Source: Ornithinimicrobium tianjinense
GTDB taxonomy: Bacteria > Actinomycetota > Actinomycetes > Actinomycetales > Dermatophilaceae
Direction of reading: 5' to 3'
Length of the DNA: 64,000 nucleotides
NCBI RefSeq assembly: GCF_014636495.1
Contig: NZ_BMEM01000001.1
Span: 1,177,773-1,241,772, forward strand
Made by a program: the position numbers and the translations under genes. The notes beneath the pieces were generated by a model. That model ran no database searches. It was not told the origin of the DNA and worked only from the letters and a program-made list of their open reading frames with translations. Position 1 is the first letter of the stretch. Every line of letters begins with the position of its first letter. Shown in pieces: positions 50,787 through 59,846 of the stretch.

Positions 50787-52336
50787 CGGTGCTCCTCCTC
50801 CAGCTCGGGCCACGGCCGGAAGTCCGCCTGGTCGCGTCCCTTCCACGGTATGGCGGTCAGGATGGCCGCCATGACGATCACGAACACGACGGTGCCCCAG
50901 CCGAACAGGCCGACGTACCAGCCGGGGTAGCCCTCGTAGCCCTCGCTGACGAGGCTGACCAGCTTCTGGACCAGCATGATCACCAGGAAGACCGGGCCGA
51001 CGAAGCCGATGAGCACGATCCACCACTTGCCGACCTTGAAGGTGGACACGGCGTTCAGGTGCTGGCGGAGCAGCTCGCCGCGCCGGTAGACCCAGACGAG
51101 CAGCACCGTCATGACGATCGCCGAGAGGACGATGCCGACGTTGTTGGCGAACTGGTCCACGGTGTCGAGCGCGATGAGGCCCGAGGTGGTCGAGAAGAGG
51201 CCGATCGACAGCACGGCGCACACGGCGCTCACGCTGACGGCGGAGGTGCGCCACCCCAGGCCGAACTTCTCACCGACCGATGCGGCCACGCCGAGCAGGA
51301 TGGAGATGATCGAGGTGAAACCGGCCATGATCAGCGAGGCGAAGAAGACGACGCCGAAGATGGTGCCGCCGGGCATCTCGTTGATCACTGCGGGGAAGGT
51401 GACGAACGACAGGATCGGCCCCGTCAGCCCTTCCAGCTCGGACACCTGCGTGGACTGCTGGTGCGCCATGAAGCCCAGCGTCGCGAACACGCCGATGCCG
51501 GCGAGGAGCTCGAAGCTGGAGTTGGCGAAGGCCACCACGAGGCCGGAGCTGGTCATGTTGGCCTTGCGCCGCTGGAACGAGGCGTAGGTGACCATGATGC
51601 CGAAGGCGATGGACAGCGAGAAGAAGATCTGGCTGTAGGCCGCGATCCACACGTCGAGGTCGCCGAGAGCCGCCCAGTCCGGGGTGAAGAACTCGGTCAG
51701 GCCGTCCAGTGCGCCGGGCAGGGTCAGAGCCCGGATGACCAGGCCGATGAAGGCCACGAACAGCAGCGGGATGAAGAGGACGTTGACCTTCTCCACGCCC
51801 TTGGCCACGCCCAGGGCGATCGCGATCAGGACCGCGACCCACGTGATGACCAGCGGTATGGCGATCCCTGGGACGATGGTCGTCGAGATCTCGGGGTCAC
51901 CGACCTGGAGGTAGTCACCGACGAAGAAGGCCAGCGTGTCCTGACCCCAGCTCAGGTCGAAGGCGAACACGAAGTAGCTCATCGCCCAGGCGATGACCGC
52001 GGCGTAGTAGACGGCGATCACGAACGAGAGCAGGATCTGGAACCAGCCCAGCGCCTCGGCGGGCTTGCGGATGCGGCGGTAGGCCAACGGTGCCGCGGCA
52101 CGGTAGCGGTGACCGATCGCGTAGTCGAGGAACAGGATGGGGATGCCCGCGGTGAGGAGGGCGCAGAGGTAGGGGATCATGAAGGCCCCCCCGCCGCTCT
52201 CGTAGGCGACCCCGGGGAACCGCCAGATGTTGCCCAGGCCGACGGCGGACCCGACAGCCGCGAGGATGAACCCGGTGTTGCTCGTCCAGGTCTCGCGGTT
52301 CTCGGTCGCGACCGGGGCGTTGGATGGTGTCGCCAC
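50783..52336 (-). CDS. metP: Sodium:neurotransmitter symporter-family amino-acid importer (MetP-like)
   Basis: Na+-dependent secondary transporter of the NSS/LeuT fold, 517 residues with about 12 helices. The Na+ site region of helix 1 reads AAVGSAVGLGNIWRFPGVAYESGGGAFMIPYL, a hallmark of the family. SLSIAFGIMVTYASF in helix 6 and the helix 8 region FTSIISILLGVAASVGE match as well. The MetS-like gene overlaps its 3' end, so methionine/alanine is the most likely cargo, but other neutral amino acids are possible. The GTG start has AGGAGG-like sequence upstream. Confidence 0.9.
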   Translation of the reverse strand: MATPSNAPVATENRETWTSNTGFILAAVGSAVGLGNIWRFPGVAYESGGGAFMIPYLCALLTAGIPILFLDYAIGHRYRAAAPLAYRRIRKPAEALGWFQILLSFVIAVYYAAVIAWAMSYFVFAFDLSWGQDTLAFFVGDYLQVGDPEISTTIVPGIAIPLVITWVAVLIAIALGVAKGVEKVNVLFIPLLFVAFIGLVIRALTLPGALDGLTEFFTPDWAALGDLDVWIAAYSQIFFSLSIAFGIMVTYASFQRRKANMTSSGLVVAFANSSFELLAGIGVFATLGFMAHQQSTQVSELEGLTGPILSFVTFPAVINEMPGGTIFGVVFFASLIMAGFTSIISILLGVAASVGEKFGLGWRTSAVSVSAVCAVLSIGLFSTTSGLIALDTVDQFANNVGIVLSAIVMTVLLVWVYRRGELLRQHLNAVSTFKVGKWWIVLIGFVGPVFLVIMLVQKLVSLVSEGYEGYPGWYVGLFGWGTVVFVIVMAAILTAIPWKGRDQADFRPWPELEEEHR

Positions 52337-52406
52337 GGCAGGACCTCCTTTGGTGTTGACGAATACAGACGCCCGAGCCTAGCGACAAACCACGAGGTGC
52401 CGCTGG

Positions 52407-52850
52407 TTACGCGTGGCGCGTCGCCAAGAGGTCGACCGCGTAGGCGTAGCCCTGCACGCCCGCCCCGGCGATGACCGCCACCGCTACCGGCGAGAGGTAT
52501 GACGTGTGGCGGAACTCCTCGCGCGCGTGCGGGTTGCTCAGGTGCACCTCGACCACGGCCAGCCGGGTCGCCTTCACCGCGTCGAGGAGGGCGACCGACG
52601 TGTGCGTGTAGGCGGCGGCGTTGAGGACGACCCCGACCACCCCCGGGTCCGCAGCGGCCTCGTGGAGCAGGTCCACCAGCCCACCCTCGTGGTTGCTCTG
52701 GTGGCAGCTCACGCCGAGCCCGTGCTTCGCGGCCGTCTCGGCGCACAGGACCTCCACGTCCGCCAGCGTGGCGGTGCCGTAGATCTCGGGCTCCCTGGTC
52801 CCCAGGAGGTTGAGGTTGGGCCCGTTGAGCACGACGATGCGCGATGTCAT
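52407..52850 (-). CDS. aroQ: 3-dehydroquinate dehydratase, type II
   Basis: Third step of the shikimate pathway, 147 residues assembling as a dodecamer. NGPNLNLLGTREPEIYG holds the catalytic Tyr; SCHQSNHEGGLVDLLHEA, VLNAAAYTHTSVAL and VVEVHLSNPHAREEFRHTSYLS carry the catalytic His and substrate contacts. The ATG at 52850 is the family start, and CACCCT lies 6 nt upstream, a weaker version of the leaderless arrangement. It is separate from aroG in the same window. Confidence 0.96.
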   Translation of the reverse strand: MTSRIVVLNGPNLNLLGTREPEIYGTATLADVEVLCAETAAKHGLGVSCHQSNHEGGLVDLLHEAAADPGVVGVVLNAAAYTHTSVALLDAVKATRLAVVEVHLSNPHAREEFRHTSYLSPVAVAVIAGAGVQGYAYAVDLLATRHA

Positions 52851-52926
52851 GCGGCCAGGGTGGCACATGCCGCCGACCGCCCGGCCGACGACGCTCGTGC
52901 TCCCCACGACCTGGGCGGGGTCGTCC

Positions 52927-52932
52927 TAGAGT
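52927..52932 (+). promoter_or_regulatory. -10 element (TAGAGT) for a leaderless DUF429 gene
   Basis: TAGAGT lies exactly 6 nt before the ATG at 52939. The GGAG immediately before the ATG is too close to act as an ordinary ribosome binding site. Confidence 0.55.
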
Positions 52933-52938
52933 GGAGCC

Positions 52939-53799
52939 ATGAACTCCACGACGTGGTGGCGCAAGCTGACCGGCATCCTCAGTCCCCAGAGCGGGCCGGT
53001 CAAGCGGTCCGGTGGCGGCGGGGGAACGGCCACCAGCAGCGGCGCGAGGGCCAGACGTGAGCGTGCCGCGCACACCCAGCCCACCAGCGGGCCGGGCAGG
53101 CGTGGGACGGTCGATCCGGAGCTGCCCGTGCTGGGCCTCGTCGTGACCCGCCACGGCTGGGTGGGCGCTGTCCTGGACGCCTCGGGCCACGGCACGCCCA
53201 CCATCGTCGAGGGCGCGACGCTGGACGACGTGGTGCAGGCCGCCGGACCGGTCACGGTCGTGGCCGTCGACGTGCCGATCGGGCTGCCCGACGCCGGCCG
53301 CCGCCAGGCCGACACGCTGGCTCGCAAGGAGCTCGGTGAGCACGCCTCGGTCGTGCTCACCACGCCCGTGCGGGAGGCGGTGTATGCCGCGACCTTCGGC
53401 GAGGCCAACGCGCTGAGCCGCGAGAAGGTCGGCGCCGGGCTCTCGCAGCAGGCCTACGACCTGCGTCGTCGCATCATGGAGGTCGACGCCTACCTGCGCC
53501 AGGACCTGCCGTTCGTCCTCGTGGAGGTCGTGCCCGAGCTGGCCTGCGCGCAGCTCGCCGGCGCTCCGCTCTCGACGCGGCGCCGCTCGGCCGAGGGCTC
53601 CCGCGAGCGGCGGGAGGCGCTCGCGAGCGCGGGGGTGCACGCACCCGGCCAGGCCCCGGTCGGCGTGGCCACCGAGCACATGCTCGACGCCTGCGCGGCC
53701 GCGTGGACGGCCCACCGGGTCAAGACCGGGACGGCCCGCACCCTCCCCGACCAGCCCGAGGTCTTCTCCGACGGCATCGGCGCGGCGATCACCGTCTGA
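52939..53799 (+). CDS. DUF429 family protein (predicted RNase H-like fold)
   Basis: 286 residues. An N-terminal ~60-residue basic, Gly/Ser-rich tail precedes the DUF429 domain: LPVLGLVVTRHGWVGAVLD, VVAVDVPIGLPDAGRRQADTLAR with the conserved DxPIGLP, TTPVREAVYAATF, GLSQQAYDLRRRIMEVD and VVEVVPELACAQLAG. The last part has EHMLDACAAAWTAHRV. DUF429 is predicted to be an RNase H-like nuclease; the substrate is unknown. It is apparently leaderless and followed by a small membrane protein gene. Confidence 0.85.
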   Translation: MNSTTWWRKLTGILSPQSGPVKRSGGGGGTATSSGARARRERAAHTQPTSGPGRRGTVDPELPVLGLVVTRHGWVGAVLDASGHGTPTIVEGATLDDVVQAAGPVTVVAVDVPIGLPDAGRRQADTLARKELGEHASVVLTTPVREAVYAATFGEANALSREKVGAGLSQQAYDLRRRIMEVDAYLRQDLPFVLVEVVPELACAQLAGAPLSTRRRSAEGSRERREALASAGVHAPGQAPVGVATEHMLDACAAAWTAHRVKTGTARTLPDQPEVFSDGIGAAITV

Positions 53800-53876
53800 G
53801 CGACGGGACGGCCATCTTCGGCCGCGCGGTCAGGTCGATCGCCGAGCCGCTGCTCAGGTCTGGGAGACTGGGCGCC

Positions 53877-54278
53877 ATGAAGAACTCTGCCGTGTCCCTC
53901 ACCGTCGTCCAGATCTCCGCCGTCGTCGCCTCGCTGCTGGCGATCCTGCAGGCGCTGCTGGGCTTCGGCGTCGTGCAGGTGCGCGGGCTGCACGGCACGC
54001 TCGGCAACGCCCTCTTCGTCGTCATGCTCATCGCGGCCGTGGCCGCCTTCCTGTGGTCGCGGACGAGCGGCAACAAGGGCCTGTTCATGCACGCTGCCGG
54101 CATGGCCGTGCTGGCGATCGTGCAGATCGGCCTGGGCGAGATGGGGCAGCGCAGCGTGCACATCGCCGTGGGCATGCTCTTCCTCCTGGGTGTCCTCGCG
54201 CTCGCCACCCTCTCCTTCCGCAAGCCGGGCACCGCGCTCGACACCGCGCCGGTGGACCGGTCCCGCCTTCGCGGCTGA
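53877..54278 (+). CDS. Small four-helix membrane protein
   Basis: 133 residues with four hydrophobic helices (about 8-28, 42-62, 70-90 and 95-113) and a short polar C-terminus. Conserved-looking His residues occur in LHGTLGNALF, FMHAAGM and VHIAVGM, a pattern that recalls small haem- or quinone-interacting membrane families and DUF6220-like proteins. I would not assign a function. The frame is open upstream, but the ATG at 53877 begins the first helix and no family-like sequence precedes it. Confidence 0.7.
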   Translation: MKNSAVSLTVVQISAVVASLLAILQALLGFGVVQVRGLHGTLGNALFVVMLIAAVAAFLWSRTSGNKGLFMHAAGMAVLAIVQIGLGEMGQRSVHIAVGMLFLLGVLALATLSFRKPGTALDTAPVDRSRLRG

Positions 54279-54284
54279 CCCCCC

Positions 54285-55058
54285 TCAGCGCGCGAGCGCG
54301 TCCAGGCTGGCCCGGGCCTCGACCATGGCCGGGCCGTACCAGGTCAGGAGCCGGCCGCTCACGAGCGCCGTGCGCGTCCGTGCGAAGGCCTCCGGACCGT
54401 CCTGCGGGGTGAACACGTAGGGCTCGTCCGGCAGCAGCACCACGTCCGCACCCGCCCCGTCGATCTCCTCGATATCGACGTGCGGGTAGCGCTCGCGGTG
54501 GTCGCCGAAGACGTTGACCAGCCCGGCACGGGCCAGGAGGTCGGCCGTGAAGGTGCTCGAGCCGACCACCATCCACGGGTCCCGCCAGATCGGCACCGCG
54601 ACACGTGCGCGCGCCGGAGCGGCCGGGCCGGCCCAGAGCCGCTCGACCTCGAGCAGCCAGGCGGGCTCCGCCCACGCCAGCACCTCGACGATCAGGGTGC
54701 GCAGCACCCGGAGGGCGTCGTCCACCGACTCGACCCGCCCCACCCAGACCGGCACCCCGGCCTCGCGGAGCCTGCGCACGTCGAGCTCGCGGTTCTCCTC
54801 CTGGACGCAGACGACGAGCTCGGGGCGCAGGTCGGCGACGGCGGCGCGGTCGGGGTTCTTCGTCCCCCTCACCCGCGGTATGTCGAGCCCCTCCGGCCGG
54901 GTGCACCAGTCGGTCGCTCCCACGAGAGCCTCAGGACGCGTCGCGGCGAGCGCCTCGGTGAGCGAGGGCACGAGCGACACGACCCTCGTCACCGCCCCCG
55001 CCGGGAGCGGGACCTCGGCGCCGAGGTCGTCGCGGACCAGACGCCGGTCGGGCGTCAC
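54285..55058 (-). CDS. BtuF-like helical-backbone metal-receptor protein
   Basis: A 257-residue class III periplasmic-binding-like fold. VVSLVPSLTEALAAT opens the first lobe, followed by LVGATDWCTRPEG, VRGTKNPDRAAVADLRPELVV and, after a long backbone helix, VPIWRDPWMVVGSSTF and ADVVLLPDEPYVFTPQDG. It resembles cobalamin/haem/iron receptors, but it has no signal peptide and no ABC partner nearby, so it may be cytosolic. Its GTG overlaps the stop of UDP-glucose pyrophosphorylase by four bases. The B12-dependent mutase gene just upstream makes a corrinoid link tempting but unproven. Confidence 0.75.
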   Translation of the reverse strand: MTPDRRLVRDDLGAEVPLPAGAVTRVVSLVPSLTEALAATRPEALVGATDWCTRPEGLDIPRVRGTKNPDRAAVADLRPELVVCVQEENRELDVRRLREAGVPVWVGRVESVDDALRVLRTLIVEVLAWAEPAWLLEVERLWAGPAAPARARVAVPIWRDPWMVVGSSTFTADLLARAGLVNVFGDHRERYPHVDIEEIDGAGADVVLLPDEPYVFTPQDGPEAFARTRTALVSGRLLTWYGPAMVEARASLDALAR

Positions 55059-56431
55059 GGGAGGGTGGCCCCGTCGGGGACCTGCCCGCCCTGCTCGTCG
55101 AGGACCGCCTCGCCGCGGACGCGGACGTCCGCGCCGAAGGTCCAGTCACCCTCGACCTGCAGGCGCGTCGCGTCGACCAGGGAGGGGGCGCCGGCGGGGA
55201 ACCGGGCGTCGAAGTCGCTGATCATCGCGTAGTGGTCCTTGACCAGGTCGACCACGGGGGAGGGCTCGACCGTGCGGGTCAACCGGTAGGTCTGCGGGTC
55301 GAGGCGGTAGGCGTCGGAGCGCAGCAGCAGGAGCTCGTTGGTCGTCTTGACCGGGGCGAAGCGCTCGCGGCTCACGCCCACGGACACGGCGTCCTCGAAG
55401 AGCTCCACCGCCCCTCCCATCGCGCTCTCGATCTGGATCACGGGGGTCGAGGCCTTGTCCGTGGGGTCGACCGTCTTGGCGTTGCGGATCAGCGGGAGGT
55501 CCATGACACCGCCCCGCTCCTCGAGCATCGCGCGCAGCCGCTCGAGGTCGAACCAGAGGTTGTTGGTGTTGACGTAGGGGTGCTTCTCGCCGTCCATGAA
55601 GTGCACCAGCTCCTCGGGAGCGGTCTGGGCGGTGTCGCGCAGCACCAGCCGCCCGTCGGCGCGGCGGCGGACGAGGTGTCCGCCCTTCTTGTCCATCTCG
55701 GTGCGGCGGCAGACCTCCGCGGCATACCCCGCGCCGCTGCCCGCGAACCACGCCGCGAGGGCGGGGTCCGGCACGGCGCCGAGGTTGTCGACGTTGGAGA
55801 CGAAGGCGTAGCGGTAGCCGTCGGCGAGGAGCCGGTCGAGCAGGCCGCTGGCCAGCAGGGAAGGGTAGAGGTCGCCGTGCCCGGGCGGGCACCACTCCAG
55901 CCGCGGGTCGGCCGGCCAGTCGACCGGCGTCAGGTCGTCGGCGCGCAGCTTGGGCTCCTGGCTCTGCAGGAAGTCCAGGGGCAGGTCGCCGACCGGCAGG
56001 TCGGGGTAGCCGGCGAGGACCTCGAGCGTCGCGTCCTGGGTCGAGAAGCTGTCCATCAGGAGGAGGGGGAGGCGCACGCCATACCGCGCGCGCAGCGCCA
56101 GGACCTGGCGGACCGTGATGTCGAGGAAGGTCAGTCCGTCGTGGACCGGCAGGAGGGACTTGGGGCCGGCCAGGCCCATCGACGTGCCGAGGCCGCCGTT
56201 GAGGGTGATGACCACCGTCCGGTCCAGCGCCTCCCGGGCGGCCGCCTCGTCCCGCGGCAGGTCCTCCTGCAGCACGGCCGGCAGCGCCGGCTCGACGTCC
56301 GCCTCGGCGATGAGTCCGGTCGCCCCCTCCGCGAGCTTGTCGTAGTGCGTCACGAACGTGTCGATGGCAGGCCTGCTGACCCCTGCCGAACGCATCCGCT
56401 CGACCGCCTGCTCGCGCCCTTGAGTGCTCAT
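55055..56431 (-). CDS. UTP--glucose-1-phosphate uridylyltransferase (UGP2 type)
   Basis: Makes UDP-glucose for polysaccharides and glycolipids. It has 458 residues of the eukaryote-like UGP/UDPGP family rather than bacterial GalU. Motifs are VVITLNGGLGTSMGLAGPKSLLPV, LLLMDSFSTQD, WCPPGHGDLYPSL, FVSNVDNLGAVPD and the Lys region VDPTDKASTPVIQIESAMGGAVELF. A left-handed beta-helix-like C-terminus follows (VEGDWTFGADVRVRGEA). TAGGTT (56443-56438) lies exactly 6 nt before the ATG, so it is probably leaderless. It is translationally coupled to the BtuF-like gene. Confidence 0.92.
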   Translation of the reverse strand: MSTQGREQAVERMRSAGVSRPAIDTFVTHYDKLAEGATGLIAEADVEPALPAVLQEDLPRDEAAAREALDRTVVITLNGGLGTSMGLAGPKSLLPVHDGLTFLDITVRQVLALRARYGVRLPLLLMDSFSTQDATLEVLAGYPDLPVGDLPLDFLQSQEPKLRADDLTPVDWPADPRLEWCPPGHGDLYPSLLASGLLDRLLADGYRYAFVSNVDNLGAVPDPALAAWFAGSGAGYAAEVCRRTEMDKKGGHLVRRRADGRLVLRDTAQTAPEELVHFMDGEKHPYVNTNNLWFDLERLRAMLEERGGVMDLPLIRNAKTVDPTDKASTPVIQIESAMGGAVELFEDAVSVGVSRERFAPVKTTNELLLLRSDAYRLDPQTYRLTRTVEPSPVVDLVKDHYAMISDFDARFPAGAPSLVDATRLQVEGDWTFGADVRVRGEAVLDEQGGQVPDGATLP

Positions 56432-56512
56432 GCGCCAAACCTACAGACCGCCCGCGCGCGACCGTGCGCGCCGTGGGTTGACCTTCACGTCAAGCCGTTG
56501 CGCCCGGTCCAC

Positions 56513-56518
56513 TACGAT
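56513..56518 (+). promoter_or_regulatory. Candidate -10 element (TACGAT) of icmF
   Basis: TACGAT lies 34 nt before the icmF GTG, predicting a ~28-nt leader with GAGGAGA. No good -35 is visible at the right spacing. Confidence 0.45.
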
Positions 56519-56552
56519 CGACGGAGGACCCGACTCGACGAGGAGACCTCAG

Positions 56553-59500
56553 GTGAAGAACGACCAGTCGACCGCGCCCGCGGCCAGCGGTGAGCGCCCC
56601 GCGATGCACACGCCCACCAACCCGGTGCGGATCGTGACGGCGGCGAGCCTGTTCGACGGTCACGACGCGTCCATCAACATCATGCGGCGGATCATGCAGT
56701 CGCAGGGCGCCGAGGTGATCCACCTGGGGCACAACCGTTCGGTCCAGGAGGTCGTGCAGGCCGTCCTCGACGAGGACGCCAACGGGGTGGCCGTCTCCTC
56801 CTACCAGGGCGGTCACGTCGAGTACTTCGAGTACCTCGTCCAGCAGCTGGCCGCGGCGGGCGCCGGCCACGTCCGGGTCGTCGGCGGCGGCGGCGGTGTG
56901 ATCGTTCCCGAGGAGATCGCCCGGCTGCGCAGCTCCGGCGTGACGATCTTCAGCCCCGAGGACGGTCAGCGCCTGGGCCTGCCGGGCATGATCAACAGCG
57001 TCATCTCCGACTGCGACTACGACCTGTGGGAGGTGGGCGCGGCCGACGTCGACGCGGTGCTGCGCGGCGACCGCACGGCGGTCGCGCGCGCGATCACCGG
57101 TGCCGAGCTCGGCCGCCTCTCCGCCTCGGACCGGGACAGGTATGCCGAGGCCGCCGCCGCTCGGTCCGTGCCGGTCCTCGGGATCACCGGCACGGGCGGG
57201 TCGGGCAAGTCCTCGCTCACCGACGAGCTCGTGCGCCGCTTCCGCCTCGACCAGGGCGACCGGCTCCGGATCGCGGTCGTGGCCATCGACCCGACGCGCC
57301 GTCGCGGGGGTGGTGCGCTGCTGGGTGACCGCATCCGGATGAACTCCATCGGGGGCGACCAGACCTACTTCCGCTCCCTCGCCACCCGTGGCGACAAGGA
57401 GGTCCCCGAGGCCCTGCCGGCGACCGTCGACATCCTCAAGGCCGCGGGCTACGACCTCGTCGTCGTCGAGACGCCCGGCATCGGCCAGGGCGACGCCGGG
57501 ATCGTGCCGTTCGTCGACACCTCGCTCTACGTCATGACGCCGGAGTTCGGTGCCGCCTCGCAGCTGGAGAAGATCGACATGCTCGACTTCGCCGACGTCG
57601 TGGCCATCAACAAGTTCGAGCGGCGGGGGGCGATGGACGCGCTGCGCGACGTGGGCCGCCAGCTGGTCCGCAACCGGGAGGCCTTCGGCAAGAAGCCCGA
57701 GGACATGCCGGTCTTCGGCACCTCGGCGGCCACCTTCAACGACGACGGCGTGACCGCTCTCTACCACGAGCTGCGCACGCTCCTCGCCGACAAGGGCCTC
57801 GCGGTCGATGCCGAGGGCGGGGCGCTGCCGAGCACCGGGGTGCGGCACTCCTCGATGATCCGTCAGGTCGTCCCGGCCAAGCGGGTCCGCTACCTGGCCG
57901 AGATCGCCGACACCGTCCGCGGATACCACGACGACACCGAGCGCTACGCGCAGGCCGCGCGCCGGGTGGAGCGCCTGGCGGCCGTCGACGACGAGCTCGC
58001 CGCCGCGGGTCGTGAGGACCACGGCGTGGACGAGCTGCTGGAGGCGGCCCGCCGTGAGGTGCCGACCGAGGTGCAGGAGCAGCTGGAGCGCTGGCCGTCC
58101 GTGGTGGAGTCCTACTCCGGCGACGAGCAGGTGGTCCGGGTCCGCGACCGCGAGCTGCGCACGAGCCTGACGAAGGAGTCGCTGAGCGGCAACCGCATAC
58201 CTCGCGTCGCTCTGCCGACGTATGACGAGGCCGGCGCACTGGTGCGCTACTGGCGCAAGGAGAACCTGCCCGGCTACTTCCCGTTCACCGCGGGGGTCTT
58301 CCCTTTCAAGCGGGACAACGAGGACCCGGCGCGGATGTTCGCGGGTGAGGGTGATCCCTTCCGCACCAACCGACGCTTCAAGCTCCTGTCCGAGGGGCAG
58401 CCCGCCACGCGCCTGTCCACGGCCTTCGACTCCGTCACGCTGTACGGCCAGGACCCCGCCGAACGACCGGACATCTACGGCAAGGTGGGCACCTCGGGCG
58501 TCTCGATCGCGACGCTGGAGGACATGAAGGCCCTCTACGACGGGTTCGACCTCCTCGCGCCGACCACGTCGGTGTCGATGACGATCAACGGTCCGGCTCC
58601 CACCGTGCTGGCCTTCTTCCTCAACACCGCGATCGACCAGCAGCTCGACGCCTTCCGTGAGCGCGAGGGACGAGAGCCGTCCGGTGCCGAGGCGGAGGAG
58701 CTGCGGGCCTACGCCCTGCAGAACGTCCGGGGGACGGTGCAGGCCGACATCCTCAAGGAGGACCAGGGCCAGAACACCTGCCTGTTCACCACGGAGTTCT
58801 CGCTGCGGATGATGGGCGACATCCAGCAGTGGTTCATCGACAACGGGGTGCGCAACTTCTACTCGGTGAGCATCTCCGGCTACCACATCGCCGAGGCGGG
58901 GGCCAACCCCATCAGCCAGCTCGCGTTCACCCTGGCCAACGGGTTCACCTACGTCGAGTCCTACCTGGCCCGCGGGATGGACGTCAACGACTTCGCCCCC
59001 AACCTCAGCTTCTTCTTCTCCAACGGCATGGACCCGGAGTACTCCGTCATCGGCCGGGTGGCGCGGCGGATCTGGGCGGTGGCGATGAAGGAGAAGTACG
59101 GCGCCAACGAGCGCAGCCAGAAGCTGAAGTACCACGTCCAGACGTCGGGACGCTCCCTGCACGCGCAGGAGATGGACTTCAACGACATCCGCACCACCCT
59201 GCAGGCCCTGATCGCGATCTACGACAACGCCAACAGCCTGCACACCAACGCCTACGACGAGGCGATCACGACCCCATCCACCGAGTCGGTCAGGCGTGCG
59301 CTGGCGATCCAGCTCATCATCAACCGCGAGTGGGGCCTGGCGATGAACGAGAACCCCAACCAGGGCTCGTTCATCATCGAGCAGCTCACCGACCTGGTCG
59401 AGGAGGCGGTGCTCACCGAGTTCGACCGGATCTCTGAGCGTGGCGGGGTGCTCGGCGCCATGGAGACCGGCTACCAGCGGGGACGCATCCAGGACGAGTC

Positions 59501-59831
59501 GCTGCTCTACGAGCACCGCAAGCACGACGGCACGCTGCCGATCATCGGCGTCAACACCTTCCGTCGGCCGGCCGAGGAGGGAGCCGAGGAGCACACCGTG
59601 GAGCTCGCACGGGCCACCGAGGAGGAGAAGCGCTCCCAGCTCGAGCGGGTCGCGGACTTCCAGGAACGGCACTCGGCCGAGGCCGAGGAGGCGTTGCAGC
59701 GACTGCGTCAGGCGGCGATGGACGGGGACAACGTCTTCGCCGTCCTCATGGACGCGGCACGGGTGTGCTCCCTGGGCCAGGTCACCGAGGCCTTCTTCGA
59801 GGTCGGCGGGCAGTACCGCCGCAACGTCTGA
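56553..59831 (+). CDS. icmF: Fused isobutyryl-CoA mutase IcmF
   Basis: Adenosylcobalamin-dependent mutase that interconverts isobutyryl-CoA and n-butyryl-CoA, with its G-protein chaperone built in. It has 1092 residues. The B12 domain (~25-150) has ASLFDGHDASINIM (lower-ligand His). The MeaI-type G domain (~205-400) shows GTGGSGKSSLTDELV, DPTRRRGGGALLGDRIRM, VVETPGIGQGDAG and NKFERRGA. The TIM-barrel mutase domain (~560-1085) shows YGKVGTSGVSIATLEDM, NGPAPTVLAFFLNTAIDQQ and SGYHIAEAGANPISQLAFTLANGF. The GTG at 56553 has GAGGAGA upstream; the ATG 17 codons in (near 56604) is an alternative. Confidence 0.95.
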   Translation: MKNDQSTAPAASGERPAMHTPTNPVRIVTAASLFDGHDASINIMRRIMQSQGAEVIHLGHNRSVQEVVQAVLDEDANGVAVSSYQGGHVEYFEYLVQQLAAAGAGHVRVVGGGGGVIVPEEIARLRSSGVTIFSPEDGQRLGLPGMINSVISDCDYDLWEVGAADVDAVLRGDRTAVARAITGAELGRLSASDRDRYAEAAAARSVPVLGITGTGGSGKSSLTDELVRRFRLDQGDRLRIAVVAIDPTRRRGGGALLGDRIRMNSIGGDQTYFRSLATRGDKEVPEALPATVDILKAAGYDLVVVETPGIGQGDAGIVPFVDTSLYVMTPEFGAASQLEKIDMLDFADVVAINKFERRGAMDALRDVGRQLVRNREAFGKKPEDMPVFGTSAATFNDDGVTALYHELRTLLADKGLAVDAEGGALPSTGVRHSSMIRQVVPAKRVRYLAEIADTVRGYHDDTERYAQAARRVERLAAVDDELAAAGREDHGVDELLEAARREVPTEVQEQLERWPSVVESYSGDEQVVRVRDRELRTSLTKESLSGNRIPRVALPTYDEAGALVRYWRKENLPGYFPFTAGVFPFKRDNEDPARMFAGEGDPFRTNRRFKLLSEGQPATRLSTAFDSVTLYGQDPAERPDIYGKVGTSGVSIATLEDMKALYDGFDLLAPTTSVSMTINGPAPTVLAFFLNTAIDQQLDAFREREGREPSGAEAEELRAYALQNVRGTVQADILKEDQGQNTCLFTTEFSLRMMGDIQQWFIDNGVRNFYSVSISGYHIAEAGANPISQLAFTLANGFTYVESYLARGMDVNDFAPNLSFFFSNGMDPEYSVIGRVARRIWAVAMKEKYGANERSQKLKYHVQTSGRSLHAQEMDFNDIRTTLQALIAIYDNANSLHTNAYDEAITTPSTESVRRALAIQLIINREWGLAMNENPNQGSFIIEQLTDLVEEAVLTEFDRISERGGVLGAMETGYQRGRIQDESLLYEHRKHDGTLPIIGVNTFRRPAEEGAEEHTVELARATEEEKRSQLERVADFQERHSAEAEEALQRLRQAAMDGDNVFAVLMDAARVCSLGQVTEAFFEVGGQYRRNV

Positions 59832-59846
59832 GCGGCCCGGCGCCGG

